64,000 nt of DNA. It comes from Streptomyces radiopugnans. GTDB taxonomy: Bacteria > Actinomycetota > Actinomycetes > Streptomycetales > Streptomycetaceae. Below the pieces are notes generated by a model that worked only from the letters and a program-made list of their open reading frames with translations, did no database searches and was not told the origin of the DNA. The stretch's first letter is position 1, and each line of letters opens with the position of its first letter. Shown piece after piece: positions 45,701 to 55,401 of this stretch. The translations under genes and the position numbers were made by a program. The stretch spans positions 310,001-374,000 of the forward strand of contig NZ_FOET01000001.1 of assembly GCF_900110735.1 (NCBI RefSeq), in the 5' to 3' direction.

Positions 45701-45954
45701 GGGCGGCTCCGGGTCCTGGCTGTGACGGTCGTCGGGTCGGGCGGGGCGGTCGGGCCTTCCACGGCCGGCCGTGTGCGTGGACGTGCGCGCGGGTGCGGCC
45801 GGTTGCCCGTACGCGCCGGGCGGGCGCGTACGGGCGTGGAGATCCGACACTACCCGGACGGCCGTGACCCACCCGTTATGGGATTTGGCGAAGGAGGCTC
45901 CCGGCCGTGTACAGTAGGCATCGCCGCCGCGGGGGACCGCAGCGGAAGGGGCAA

Positions 45955-46027
<73 letters not shown>

Positions 46028-46040
46028 CAGCAGTGGGAGA

Positions 46041-46070
46041 GCGGGCCGTCCGGAAGGGCGGCCCGCTTCC
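46041..46070 (+). terminator. Terminator after tRNA-Ala copy 2
   Basis: 11-bp stem (46041-46051 with 46056-46066) capped by a GGAA tetraloop, followed by TTCC. Confidence 0.7.
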
Positions 46071-46117
46071 GTTCGTCCGGGCCCCGGACGGCCGCCGGGG
46101 CCGGGGAGGCCTTGCGG

Positions 46118-46123
46118 TACCCT
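46118..46123 (+). promoter_or_regulatory. leuS leader promoter -10
   Basis: TACCCT, 6 nt before the ATG of the leader peptide, so the leader message would start at or next to its own start codon. Confidence 0.5.
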
Positions 46124-46129
46124 GACGGC

Positions 46130-46168
46130 ATGCGTGCCGTACGCCTTCTGCTTAGCGGGCCGCGCTGA
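46130..46168 (+). CDS. leuS leader peptide (12 aa, Leu-Leu-Leu)
   Basis: ATG 46130 to TGA 46166-46168 encodes MRAVRLLLSGPR. Three consecutive leucine codons (CTT CTG CTT, 46145-46153) include two CTT codons, which are rare in this GC-rich genome. The peptide lies 137 nt upstream of leuS and is followed by alternative hairpins and a T-tailed terminator, the standard layout of a translation-sensing attenuator. It has no other recognisable function. Confidence 0.75.
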   Translation: MRAVRLLLSGPR

Positions 46169-46220
46169 ACCAGCGCCGACCCTCCGGTCCCGGTTCCGGT
46201 GAGGTCGGAATCAGCGCGGC
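46159..46220 (+). promoter_or_regulatory. Alternative leader hairpins of the leuS attenuator
   Basis: GCGCTG at 46162-46167 can pair with CAGCGC at 46171-46176 (3-nt loop) or, as part of GCCGCGCTGA (46159-46168), with TCAGCGCGGC at 46211-46220, which encloses an inner CCGACC/GGTCGG stem (46176-46181 with 46203-46208). The two folds are mutually exclusive, and the shared arm overlaps the leader stop codon, where ribosome position would decide. Confidence 0.6.
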
Positions 46221-46222
46221 GT

Positions 46223-46247
46223 CCCCTCCTGTGCGAGGGGTCTTTTC
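46223..46247 (+). terminator. leuS attenuator terminator
   Basis: CCCCTC (46223-46228) pairs with GAGGGG (46235-46240), followed by TCTTTTC. It sits between leader peptide and leuS with 59 nt to the leuS start, so it can only act on leuS transcription. Confidence 0.75.
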
Positions 46248-46305
46248 GTTTACGGGCCGTGAGCCCTCCCGCAGGCAGACGACGACCGATGGAGCTTAGA
46301 GGACG

Positions 46306-49191
<2,886 letters not shown>

Positions 49192-49212
49192 CCCCCGGGC
49201 ACGTACGTGATG

Positions 49213-49252
49213 CGGCTGCGGGCCGCGGCCGGCCGGCCGCGGCCCGCAGCCG
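49213..49252. terminator. Bidirectional terminator: 40-nt perfect palindrome
   Basis: 20-bp arms with no spacer (49213-49232 with 49233-49252), between the convergent leuS (ends 49191) and the Fe-S protein gene (ends 49260). It is almost pure G/C. Confidence 0.8.
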
Positions 49253-49259
49253 TGCGCGT

Positions 49260-50510
49260 TCAGCCCTCCGCCGGTCCGGCGACCGTTCCCTGCCCGGGGT
49301 CCGGTTCGGGATCCGGCTCGCCTTCCGGCTCCGACCGCGCTGCCATGGCGAGCAGTTCGGCGAGGTGCACGGCCTTCGTCCGGGAGCGCGTGCGGCGCAG
49401 CCCCTGCCGCAACTGGCGCAGACAGCCGGGGTTGACCGCCACGACGTAGTCCACGTCCAGCTTCCGCAGGGCCTCCAGCTTCGGATCCAGCACGGCCCGG
49501 CTGTCGTCCGGCCGCAGCATCGCGTACGTGCCGGCGGCGCCGCAGCAGTCGCCCGCGCCGGGCAGCTCGACGTAGTCGGCCACCGCGGCGACGAGTTCGC
49601 GGGGCGGACGGGTCACGCCCAGGCCGTTGCGCAGGTGGCAGGAGTCCTGGAGGGCGACCCGCGCCGGACGGCCGCCGACCGTGACCCGGCCCGCGGGACG
49701 GTGGCCGGTGCGCTCCAGATAGTCGCTCAGCTCCCTGACGCGGTCCCGGCCCAGGTGGTGGGCGAGGTGGGCGGCGCAGCCGCCGGAGGTGGTCACGACG
49801 GTGCCGGGCAGCCGCTCGCCGAGCGCGCGGGCCATCTCGGCACCGGCGGCGGAGTCGCCGTTGTGGGCGTGCAGCGCGCCGCAACAGCCCTGCCCCGAGG
49901 GGACGGTGACCTCCGGCCGCAGCTCGCGCACGGCGCGCGAGACGGACGGGTACAGCCCGCGCTCGACGCAGCCCAGCATCAGCGACACCGCCTGCTCACG
50001 CTCCCCGTGCGCGAGACGGCGGCCGCGGGCGGCGCGGCGGTCGCGGGCGTGGCGACGCACCAGCCCCTGGAGCCGCAGCAGCCACGGCCGGGACACCACG
50101 GCCATCAGCAGACGGGCGATCAGGGGCCGGTCGCGCCCCTGCCACTGGTGGTCGCGCCACTGCTCCAGCAGCCGCCCGTACTCCACTCCCGCCGGGCAGA
50201 CCGTCTCGCAGGCCCGGCAGCCCAGGCAGAACGACGACTCCTCGGCCAGGGTGGGGTCGTCCGGGGCGAGGTCGCCGGACTCCAGCGCCCGCATCAGGGT
50301 GATGCGGCCGCGCGGGGAGGACGGCTCCTGGCGGGTGAGGGAGTAGGTGGGGCATGCGGGCAGGCAGAACCCGCAGGAGATGCAGCGGTCGAGCAGAGCC
50401 TTGTCGAAGACGCCGAGGCCCTCGCCCCGGCCGGGGGCGGGGCCGGACGGGGGCTCGGGGGCGGAGGCGGGATCGGGGCGGGACGCGGGACGGGGTGCGG
50501 AGTCGGTCAA
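49260..50510 (-). CDS. (Fe-S)-binding glycolate-oxidase-type subunit (GlcF-like)
   Basis: 416 residues from a TTG start at 50510, fixed by GGAGGA about 7 nt upstream and by the lack of ATG/GTG near it. Two 4Fe-4S motifs, CISCGFCLPACP and CLGCRACETVCP, are followed by two CCG domains (QGCCGALHAHNGD and GDCCGAAGTYAM). This is the electron-transfer partner of the FAD-linked oxidase encoded just upstream. There is no glcE gene between them, so the complex would be a two-subunit version; the substrate (glycolate, D-lactate or another 2-hydroxy acid) is not determined. Confidence 0.9.
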   Translation of the reverse strand: MTDSAPRPASRPDPASAPEPPSGPAPGRGEGLGVFDKALLDRCISCGFCLPACPTYSLTRQEPSSPRGRITLMRALESGDLAPDDPTLAEESSFCLGCRACETVCPAGVEYGRLLEQWRDHQWQGRDRPLIARLLMAVVSRPWLLRLQGLVRRHARDRRAARGRRLAHGEREQAVSLMLGCVERGLYPSVSRAVRELRPEVTVPSGQGCCGALHAHNGDSAAGAEMARALGERLPGTVVTTSGGCAAHLAHHLGRDRVRELSDYLERTGHRPAGRVTVGGRPARVALQDSCHLRNGLGVTRPPRELVAAVADYVELPGAGDCCGAAGTYAMLRPDDSRAVLDPKLEALRKLDVDYVVAVNPGCLRQLRQGLRRTRSRTKAVHLAELLAMAARSEPEGEPDPEPDPGQGTVAGPAEG

Positions 50511-50530
50511 TGGGATTCCTCCGTGGACAC

Positions 50531-50548
50531 CCCCGCCTTCGGGCGGGG
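50531..50548 (-). other. Intergenic hairpin between the FAD and Fe-S oxidase genes
   Basis: Perfect 7-bp G/C stem around a TTCG (plus strand) tetraloop, in the 44-nt gap. It lies within the operon and could tune expression of the second gene or stabilise the upstream message. Confidence 0.5.
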
Positions 50549-50554
50549 AGGAAG

Positions 50555-51991
50555 TCAGGATCCGAGCTTTCCCGGGTTGAGGATGCCCGCCGGGTCGAAG
50601 GCCTTCTTGATGCGGCGCAGCAGGGCGACCTGGTCGTCCCCGATCCGGTCGGCCAGGTAGGGCAGTTTGGCCGCACCCACGCCGTGCTCGCCGGTGATGG
50701 TGCCGTCCAGGGCGATGGCGGCCGCGAAGATCTCGGCGAACGCCCGGTGGGCGCGCTCGGCCCCCTCGCCGTCGTCGGGGTCGAGTACGCAGGTGGGGTG
50801 GAGGTTGCCGTCCCCGGCGTGGCCGAAGGTGGCGATCCGCAGGTCGTGGCGGTCGGCGGTCTCGTCGATGCGGTCCACCATTTCGGCGAGCCGGTGGCGG
50901 GGCACGGTGGCGTCCTCCAGGATCGTGAGCGAACCCAGCCGGGAGAGCGCCGGGAGTGAGCAGCGGCGGGCGGCGAGCAGGGCGTCGGCGCGGGCGACGT
51001 CCTCGGCGAGGGTGACCTCCAGGGCGCCGGCCCCCTGGCACACCTCCCCGATACGGGCGAGGGTGCCGGCCACGGTGCGCCTGGACCCGTCGTCGCCGAA
51101 GAGCAGCAGCGCCCCGGCGTCCCGCCGCAGGCCGAGCCCGGCGAACTCCTCGACGGCCGAGACGCACTTGCGGTCGAGGAACTCCAGCGTGGCCGGGACG
51201 ATCCCGTCGGCGATGACGGCCGCCACGGCCCGGGAGGCGTCGGCGAGGGAGTCGAAGTAGGCGACCCCGGTGCCGGTCTCCTCGGGGGCGGGCAGCAGGG
51301 CCACGGTGGCCTCGGTGATCACCGCGAGGGTGCCCTCGGAGCCGGTCAGCAGCCGGGTGAGGTCGTAGCCGGCCACGTCCTTCCACAGCCGCCCGCCGGT
51401 GCGGACGACCTCACCGGTGGGCAGGACGGCCTCCAGGCCGAGCACGTGGTTGCGGGTGACGCCGTACTTCAGGCCGCGCAGGCCACCTGCGCAGGTCGCC
51501 ACGTTGCCGCCGACGGTGGAGACGGTCCGGCTGCCGGGGTCGGGGGCGTACAGCAGGCCTTCGCGCGCCGCCGCGTCCGCGAGTGCGGTGGTGGTCACCC
51601 CGGGCTGGACGCGGGCCAGCAGCTCGGCGGGGCTGACCTCCAGGATCCGGTCGAGCCGGGTGAGCACCATGACGATGCCGCCGCGCAGGGGCACGGTGGC
51701 GGCGCACAGGTTGGAGCCCGCGCCGCGCGGTACGACCGGTACGCCCCGCTCGGTGGCGTACCGCAGGACCGCGGCGACCTCCTCGGTGCAGCCGGGCAGC
51801 ACCACGGCCTGCGGCCGGGCGTGGAAGAGGGGGGTGGCGTCGCGGGCGTAGGCGGCCAGCGCCCCGTCGTCAGTCCTGACGTGGTCGCGTCCCACGATGG
51901 CGGCCAGGTCACCGGCCAGGTCGCCGGGCGGGCTCCCGGCCGGGTCCCCGGCCCGGCGTCCGGCCGGGTCCGTCTCCGCGTGCGTGTGCAT
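50555..51991 (-). CDS. FAD-linked oxidase (GlcD-like 2-hydroxy-acid dehydrogenase)
   Basis: 478 residues from ATG 51991. An FAD-binding type 4 (PCMH) domain (PVVPRGAGSNLCAATVP, DPGSRTVSTVGGNVATCAGGLRGLKYG, DVAGYDLTRLLTGSEGTL) is followed by the FAD-oxidase C-terminal domain with the ATFGHAGDGNLHPTCV and GEHGVGAAKLPYL motifs. It forms an operon with the Fe-S protein gene 44 nt downstream. It likely oxidises a 2-hydroxy acid and passes electrons to the quinone pool. The first 25 residues are a Gly/Asp/Pro-rich extension. Confidence 0.92.
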   Translation of the reverse strand: MHTHAETDPAGRRAGDPAGSPPGDLAGDLAAIVGRDHVRTDDGALAAYARDATPLFHARPQAVVLPGCTEEVAAVLRYATERGVPVVPRGAGSNLCAATVPLRGGIVMVLTRLDRILEVSPAELLARVQPGVTTTALADAAAREGLLYAPDPGSRTVSTVGGNVATCAGGLRGLKYGVTRNHVLGLEAVLPTGEVVRTGGRLWKDVAGYDLTRLLTGSEGTLAVITEATVALLPAPEETGTGVAYFDSLADASRAVAAVIADGIVPATLEFLDRKCVSAVEEFAGLGLRRDAGALLLFGDDGSRRTVAGTLARIGEVCQGAGALEVTLAEDVARADALLAARRCSLPALSRLGSLTILEDATVPRHRLAEMVDRIDETADRHDLRIATFGHAGDGNLHPTCVLDPDDGEGAERAHRAFAEIFAAAIALDGTITGEHGVGAAKLPYLADRIGDDQVALLRRIKKAFDPAGILNPGKLGS

Positions 51992-52258
51992 CGGCGCACC
52001 ACCATCCAGTCCAGTACGGGCGTGGACCGACGGTAGACCAGCGGGCGCGCGGCGGCGAGAAGGCGGGGAGGGAGAGGGGGGGACGGGGGAGGGCGGGCTC
52101 CGTTCCGGGGTGCTCCCGGGACCCCTACGGGACGGATGCGGGGGCGTTCCGGGCCCGCCGGAACCCGGGACCGGCCCCGCGCGTTTACCCTGGGAGGACG
52201 ACCGCCCCCTCCGGGCTCCGGAGGGCGGTGGCACACCTGCCGACGAGGGAGCGGAGCT

Positions 52259-53011
52259 GTGGAGTTCGTCATCGGTCTGCTGGCCTTCCTCTTCGTACTC
52301 TTCGTCGTCCTCGGCGCGATCGCCACGGTGAAGACCGTGCGAGCGGTCAGGCGCGGCGTGGAGCGGACGGGGCAGCAGGTGCGCCGCACCGTCGAGGAGA
52401 CCACGCTGAAGGCCCGCAGCGCCCAGCCGGGCCCCGTGGGGGAGTTGGCCCGCGTACGACTGGAGCTGCGCACTTCTCTGGACAGTACGCGCCGCGCACT
52501 GGAGACCGGGATCCGGCACGACCCCTCGCTGAGCGAGGCGGCCGGCCTGCTCGACCGGCTCGAAGAGCACGCCCGCCAGCTCGACGGCGAACTGCGGCTG
52601 CTGATGGAGCGGGAGCCGGACCGCGGCCGGATCGCCGCCCGGCTCCCGGACGCGCGGGAGCGCGCCGGCCGCATCCGCGCCTCCGCCGACTCGCTGCGCT
52701 TCGCCGCGCAGGACCGGGCCCGGCGGCACGACGAGGACGGGCTGGCCGCGCTGAGCGAGCAGATCGAGATCGAGGCGGGCGCGCTGCGGCACTGGACGGC
52801 CCCCGCCCCCGCCCCTGCCTCCGAGACCGCTCCCGGTGCCGTTCCCGGCACGGCCTCCGAGGCCGCCGCACCTAGCGCGGAGACCCCGCAGACGCCGGGC
52901 ATCGAGGGCCCGAAGGACGCCTCGCACGACCGCACGGCGGAATTCGGCACCGACTTCACCAAGGAGTTCGGCCCGGACTTCGGCAGGGGCCGCCCGCAGA
53001 GCGCGTCCTGA
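52259..53011 (+). CDS. N-terminally anchored coiled-coil protein, unknown function
   Basis: 250 residues from GTG 52259 (GGAG upstream). A transmembrane helix at residues 1-22 (VIGLLAFLFVLFVVLGAIATV) is followed by basic residues, so the bulk is cytoplasmic. Residues 30-175 are helical and charged (ELARVRLELRTSLDSTRRALETG; LLDRLEEHARQLDGELRLLM; ARERAGRIRASADSLRFAAQDRARR), probably coiled coil. The last 70 residues are Ala/Pro-rich, ending with an FGTDFTKEFGPDFG repeat. TACCCT at 52186-52191 may be the -10. No known family is recognised. Confidence 0.8.
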   Translation: MEFVIGLLAFLFVLFVVLGAIATVKTVRAVRRGVERTGQQVRRTVEETTLKARSAQPGPVGELARVRLELRTSLDSTRRALETGIRHDPSLSEAAGLLDRLEEHARQLDGELRLLMEREPDRGRIAARLPDARERAGRIRASADSLRFAAQDRARRHDEDGLAALSEQIEIEAGALRHWTAPAPAPASETAPGAVPGTASEAAAPSAETPQTPGIEGPKDASHDRTAEFGTDFTKEFGPDFGRGRPQSAS

Positions 53012-53185
53012 ATCCCGCGGGGTCCTCCGCGCCCGGCCGTGCCGGGCGGACCGGCCCGCACCGCCCCTCCTGATCACCCGAACCGCACCACCGCGAAAGG
53101 CCGTCGAGTGAACCACCGGGCAGCGGACCGCCGTACCGCGGACCGCGTCGCACCGCTCGCCGCATCGCGGCGGGGAAGGGCCCGG

Positions 53186-53191
53186 TAATCT
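53186..53191 (+). promoter_or_regulatory. degV-family gene -10 hexamer (probable leaderless promoter)
   Basis: TAATCT, 7 nt before ATG 53199, with no Shine-Dalgarno sequence. Confidence 0.5.
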
Positions 53192-53198
53192 CCGCCCC

Positions 53199-54077
53199 AT
53201 GTCCCGCCATGTCGCGATCGTCACTGATTCCACGGCCTACCTGCCGCAGGCGGCACTGGAACACCACCGCATCGCCTCGGTGCCGCTGACCGTGGTGCTG
53301 GGCGACCGGGCACTGGAGGAGGGCACCGAGCTCTCCGCCCGCTCGCTGGCCGAGGCCCTGCGGAAACGGCGGTCCGTCACCACATCCCGTCCCGGCCCGC
53401 AGGTGTTCGCCGAGGTGTACCGCTCCATCGCGCGGGAGCCGGGAGTGGAGGGCATCGTCTCCCTCCACCTGTCGGCCGAGCTGTCCGGCACCTACGACGC
53501 GGCCGTGACCGCCGCGCGTGAGGCCCCCGTGCCGGTGCGGGTGGTGGACACCGGCATGGTGGCGATGGCGCTGGGCTTCTGCGCCCTGGCCGCGGCCGAG
53601 GCCGCCGAGGCGGGCGGCACGCTGGACGAGACGGTCGCCGCGGCCCGGAAGCGGGCGGAGGGGACCTCCGCGTTCTTCTACGTGGACACCCTGGAGTACC
53701 TGCGGCGCGGCGGCCGCATCGGCGCGGCCCAGGCCCTGCTGGGATCGGCCCTGGCGGTCAAGCCCCTGCTGGAGCTGGAAGACGGCCGTATCGGCATGCT
53801 GGAGAAGGTCCGCACCGCCTCCCGGGCCATCGCCCGCCTGGAGGAGATCGTGGCGGAGCGGGCGGGCGGTGCCGACGTGGACGTCGCCGTCCACCACCTG
53901 TCGGCCGCGGACCGTGCCGACCAGCTCGCGCAGCGACTGCGAGACCGGCTGCCGGGGCTCGGGGAACTGCACGTCAGCGAGGTGGGGGCGGTCATCGGCG
54001 CACACACGGGGCCGGGGCTGCTGGGCGTCGTGGTGTCACTCCGGCAGGTGACGGAGTTGTCCACAACCGGCCGGTAA
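53199..54077 (+). CDS. DegV family fatty-acid-binding protein
   Basis: 292 residues. Family motifs are VAIVTDSTAYLP at the N-terminus, VTTSRPGPQVFAEVY (TS motif at the lipid head group), IVSLHLSAELSGTYDAAV and FYVDTLEYLRRGGRIGAAQALLGSAL. DegV/FakB proteins carry a fatty acid for phosphorylation by FakA kinases; no fakA is seen in this window. It is immediately upstream of comEA, a neighbourhood shared with other actinobacteria. Confidence 0.93.
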   Translation: MSRHVAIVTDSTAYLPQAALEHHRIASVPLTVVLGDRALEEGTELSARSLAEALRKRRSVTTSRPGPQVFAEVYRSIAREPGVEGIVSLHLSAELSGTYDAAVTAAREAPVPVRVVDTGMVAMALGFCALAAAEAAEAGGTLDETVAAARKRAEGTSAFFYVDTLEYLRRGGRIGAAQALLGSALAVKPLLELEDGRIGMLEKVRTASRAIARLEEIVAERAGGADVDVAVHHLSAADRADQLAQRLRDRLPGLGELHVSEVGAVIGAHTGPGLLGVVVSLRQVTELSTTGR

Positions 54078-54121
54078 TCCACGGAAGAAAGCCGTGCCCG
54101 GACGGGACCGGCGTTCCCGCC

Positions 54122-54127
54122 TACCGT
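54122..54127 (+). promoter_or_regulatory. comEA -10 hexamer (possible leaderless promoter)
   Basis: TACCGT, 8 nt before ATG 54136, with no Shine-Dalgarno sequence. Weaker than the other cases. Confidence 0.35.
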
Positions 54128-54135
54128 CGGGCGGC

Positions 54136-55401
54136 ATGAGCACCCCACCACGCCTCCGGCCGCGCACCCCTGTCTCCCGTGCCCCTGCCTCCCGTCCTTC
54201 CACCCGCCCGCCCCTGCGTCCTCTGGCGGCAGGCCCCGGCCGCCACCGGGGCCCCGACGGCACGGTCCCGAACGGGGGGCGGCGCAGGCGTCGGCGGGAA
54301 CTCCGGCGGGCCACCGAGGCGGCGCCCCTGCGGGAGCGCGCGGGCGCGCTGCTCGGGGACGTCCCGCCGGTGCCGGGGCCGGAGCCGCGCGGGCCGGACA
54401 CCTGCGGGTCGCCCGTCCGGCTGTCGCGGACGGAGGCCATCACGGCCGCACACGACGCGGTCCGGCAGGCGCGGGCCGCCCGCCTGGCGGCGGAGCGGGT
54501 GCCCGCGCCGCGCCCGGCCCGTCCCGTTCCCGGACCCGCTCCCGGCCGTGTTTCCGGTTCCGTTCCCGGTCGCGCTCCCGACCCCGGCCCTGCGCCCGAT
54601 CCCGCGGCCACTCCGGGCGCCGACCCCGCGGACACCGGTCCTGTGGACGAGTCCCGGCGCGCACGGCTGGCGGAGGCCGTGCGGGACAGGCTGCCGCTGT
54701 GGGTGCGCACGCGGTGCGGAGTGGAACCACGCACGCTGGCCGCACTCGCCCTGGCCCTGGCCCTGGCCCTCGGATTCGCCGCACACCACTTCTGGAGCGG
54801 ACGCCCGCAGATGGTGCAGGCACCGCCTGTGGAGTCGGCCTCCCGCTCGCGCCCCGCACCCTCCCCGTCCTTTCTCCCGGGACCCACCTCCGTCCCGGCG
54901 CCCGCCGCGGCTCCCGGCCCGGCCCCCGGCGCGGCTTCCGCAGGAGGGCCGCTGCTGGTGGACGTGGCGGGCGAGGTGCGCAGGCCCGGGGTCCACCGGC
55001 TGCCGGCCGGAGCCCGTGTGGCCGACGCACTGCGGGCCGCGGGCGGTGTCCGGCCGGGCACCGACCTCCACGGCCTCAACCGCGCCCGGCCGCTGGCCGA
55101 CGGCGAGCAGATCGTCGTCGGGGAGCCTCCCACGGCGGCAGCCGTCCCCGGTCCGCCCGCCGCCGCCGCCGCGGCCGGGGGCGGGGGCGGGGGCGGGCCG
55201 GCGGTGGGCGGACCGGTCAGCCTCAACTCCGCCACGGCCGACCAGCTCGACGCCCTGCCCGGCATCGGCCCCGTGATGGCCCAGCGCATCATCGACCACC
55301 GCACCGAGCGCGGCGGTTTCTCCTCCGTCGAGGAGCTCCGCGAGGTCACCGGGATCGGGGAACGCCGCTTCGCCGAGCTGAAGCCGCTGGTCGGGCCGTG
55401 A
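54136..55401 (+). CDS. comEA: ComEA-type helix-hairpin-helix DNA-binding membrane protein
   Basis: 421 residues from ATG 54136. The N-terminal cytoplasmic half is Arg/Pro-rich and disordered. One transmembrane helix (about 200-217, TLAALALALALALGFAAHHF) is followed by an SLBB-type domain (VDVAGEVRRPGVHRLPAGARVADALRAAG), a Gly linker, and a C-terminal double HhH domain (LNSATADQLDALPGIGPVMAQRI and VTGIGERRFAELKPL). It is the DNA receptor of competence systems. The stop overlaps comEC (GTGA). Streptomyces is not known for natural competence, so the real role is open. Confidence 0.9.
   Translation: MSTPPRLRPRTPVSRAPASRPSTRPPLRPLAAGPGRHRGPDGTVPNGGRRRRRRELRRATEAAPLRERAGALLGDVPPVPGPEPRGPDTCGSPVRLSRTEAITAAHDAVRQARAARLAAERVPAPRPARPVPGPAPGRVSGSVPGRAPDPGPAPDPAATPGADPADTGPVDESRRARLAEAVRDRLPLWVRTRCGVEPRTLAALALALALALGFAAHHFWSGRPQMVQAPPVESASRSRPAPSPSFLPGPTSVPAPAAAPGPAPGAASAGGPLLVDVAGEVRRPGVHRLPAGARVADALRAAGGVRPGTDLHGLNRARPLADGEQIVVGEPPTAAAVPGPPAAAAAAGGGGGGGPAVGGPVSLNSATADQLDALPGIGPVMAQRIIDHRTERGGFSSVEELREVTGIGERRFAELKPLVGP

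Noticed and set aside
45850..45850. GTG 45850 as the start of the GT87 gene
   Set aside because: It overlaps a TAGTGT -10-like hexamer and would add 50 disordered residues; GTG 45700 fits the first helix better.
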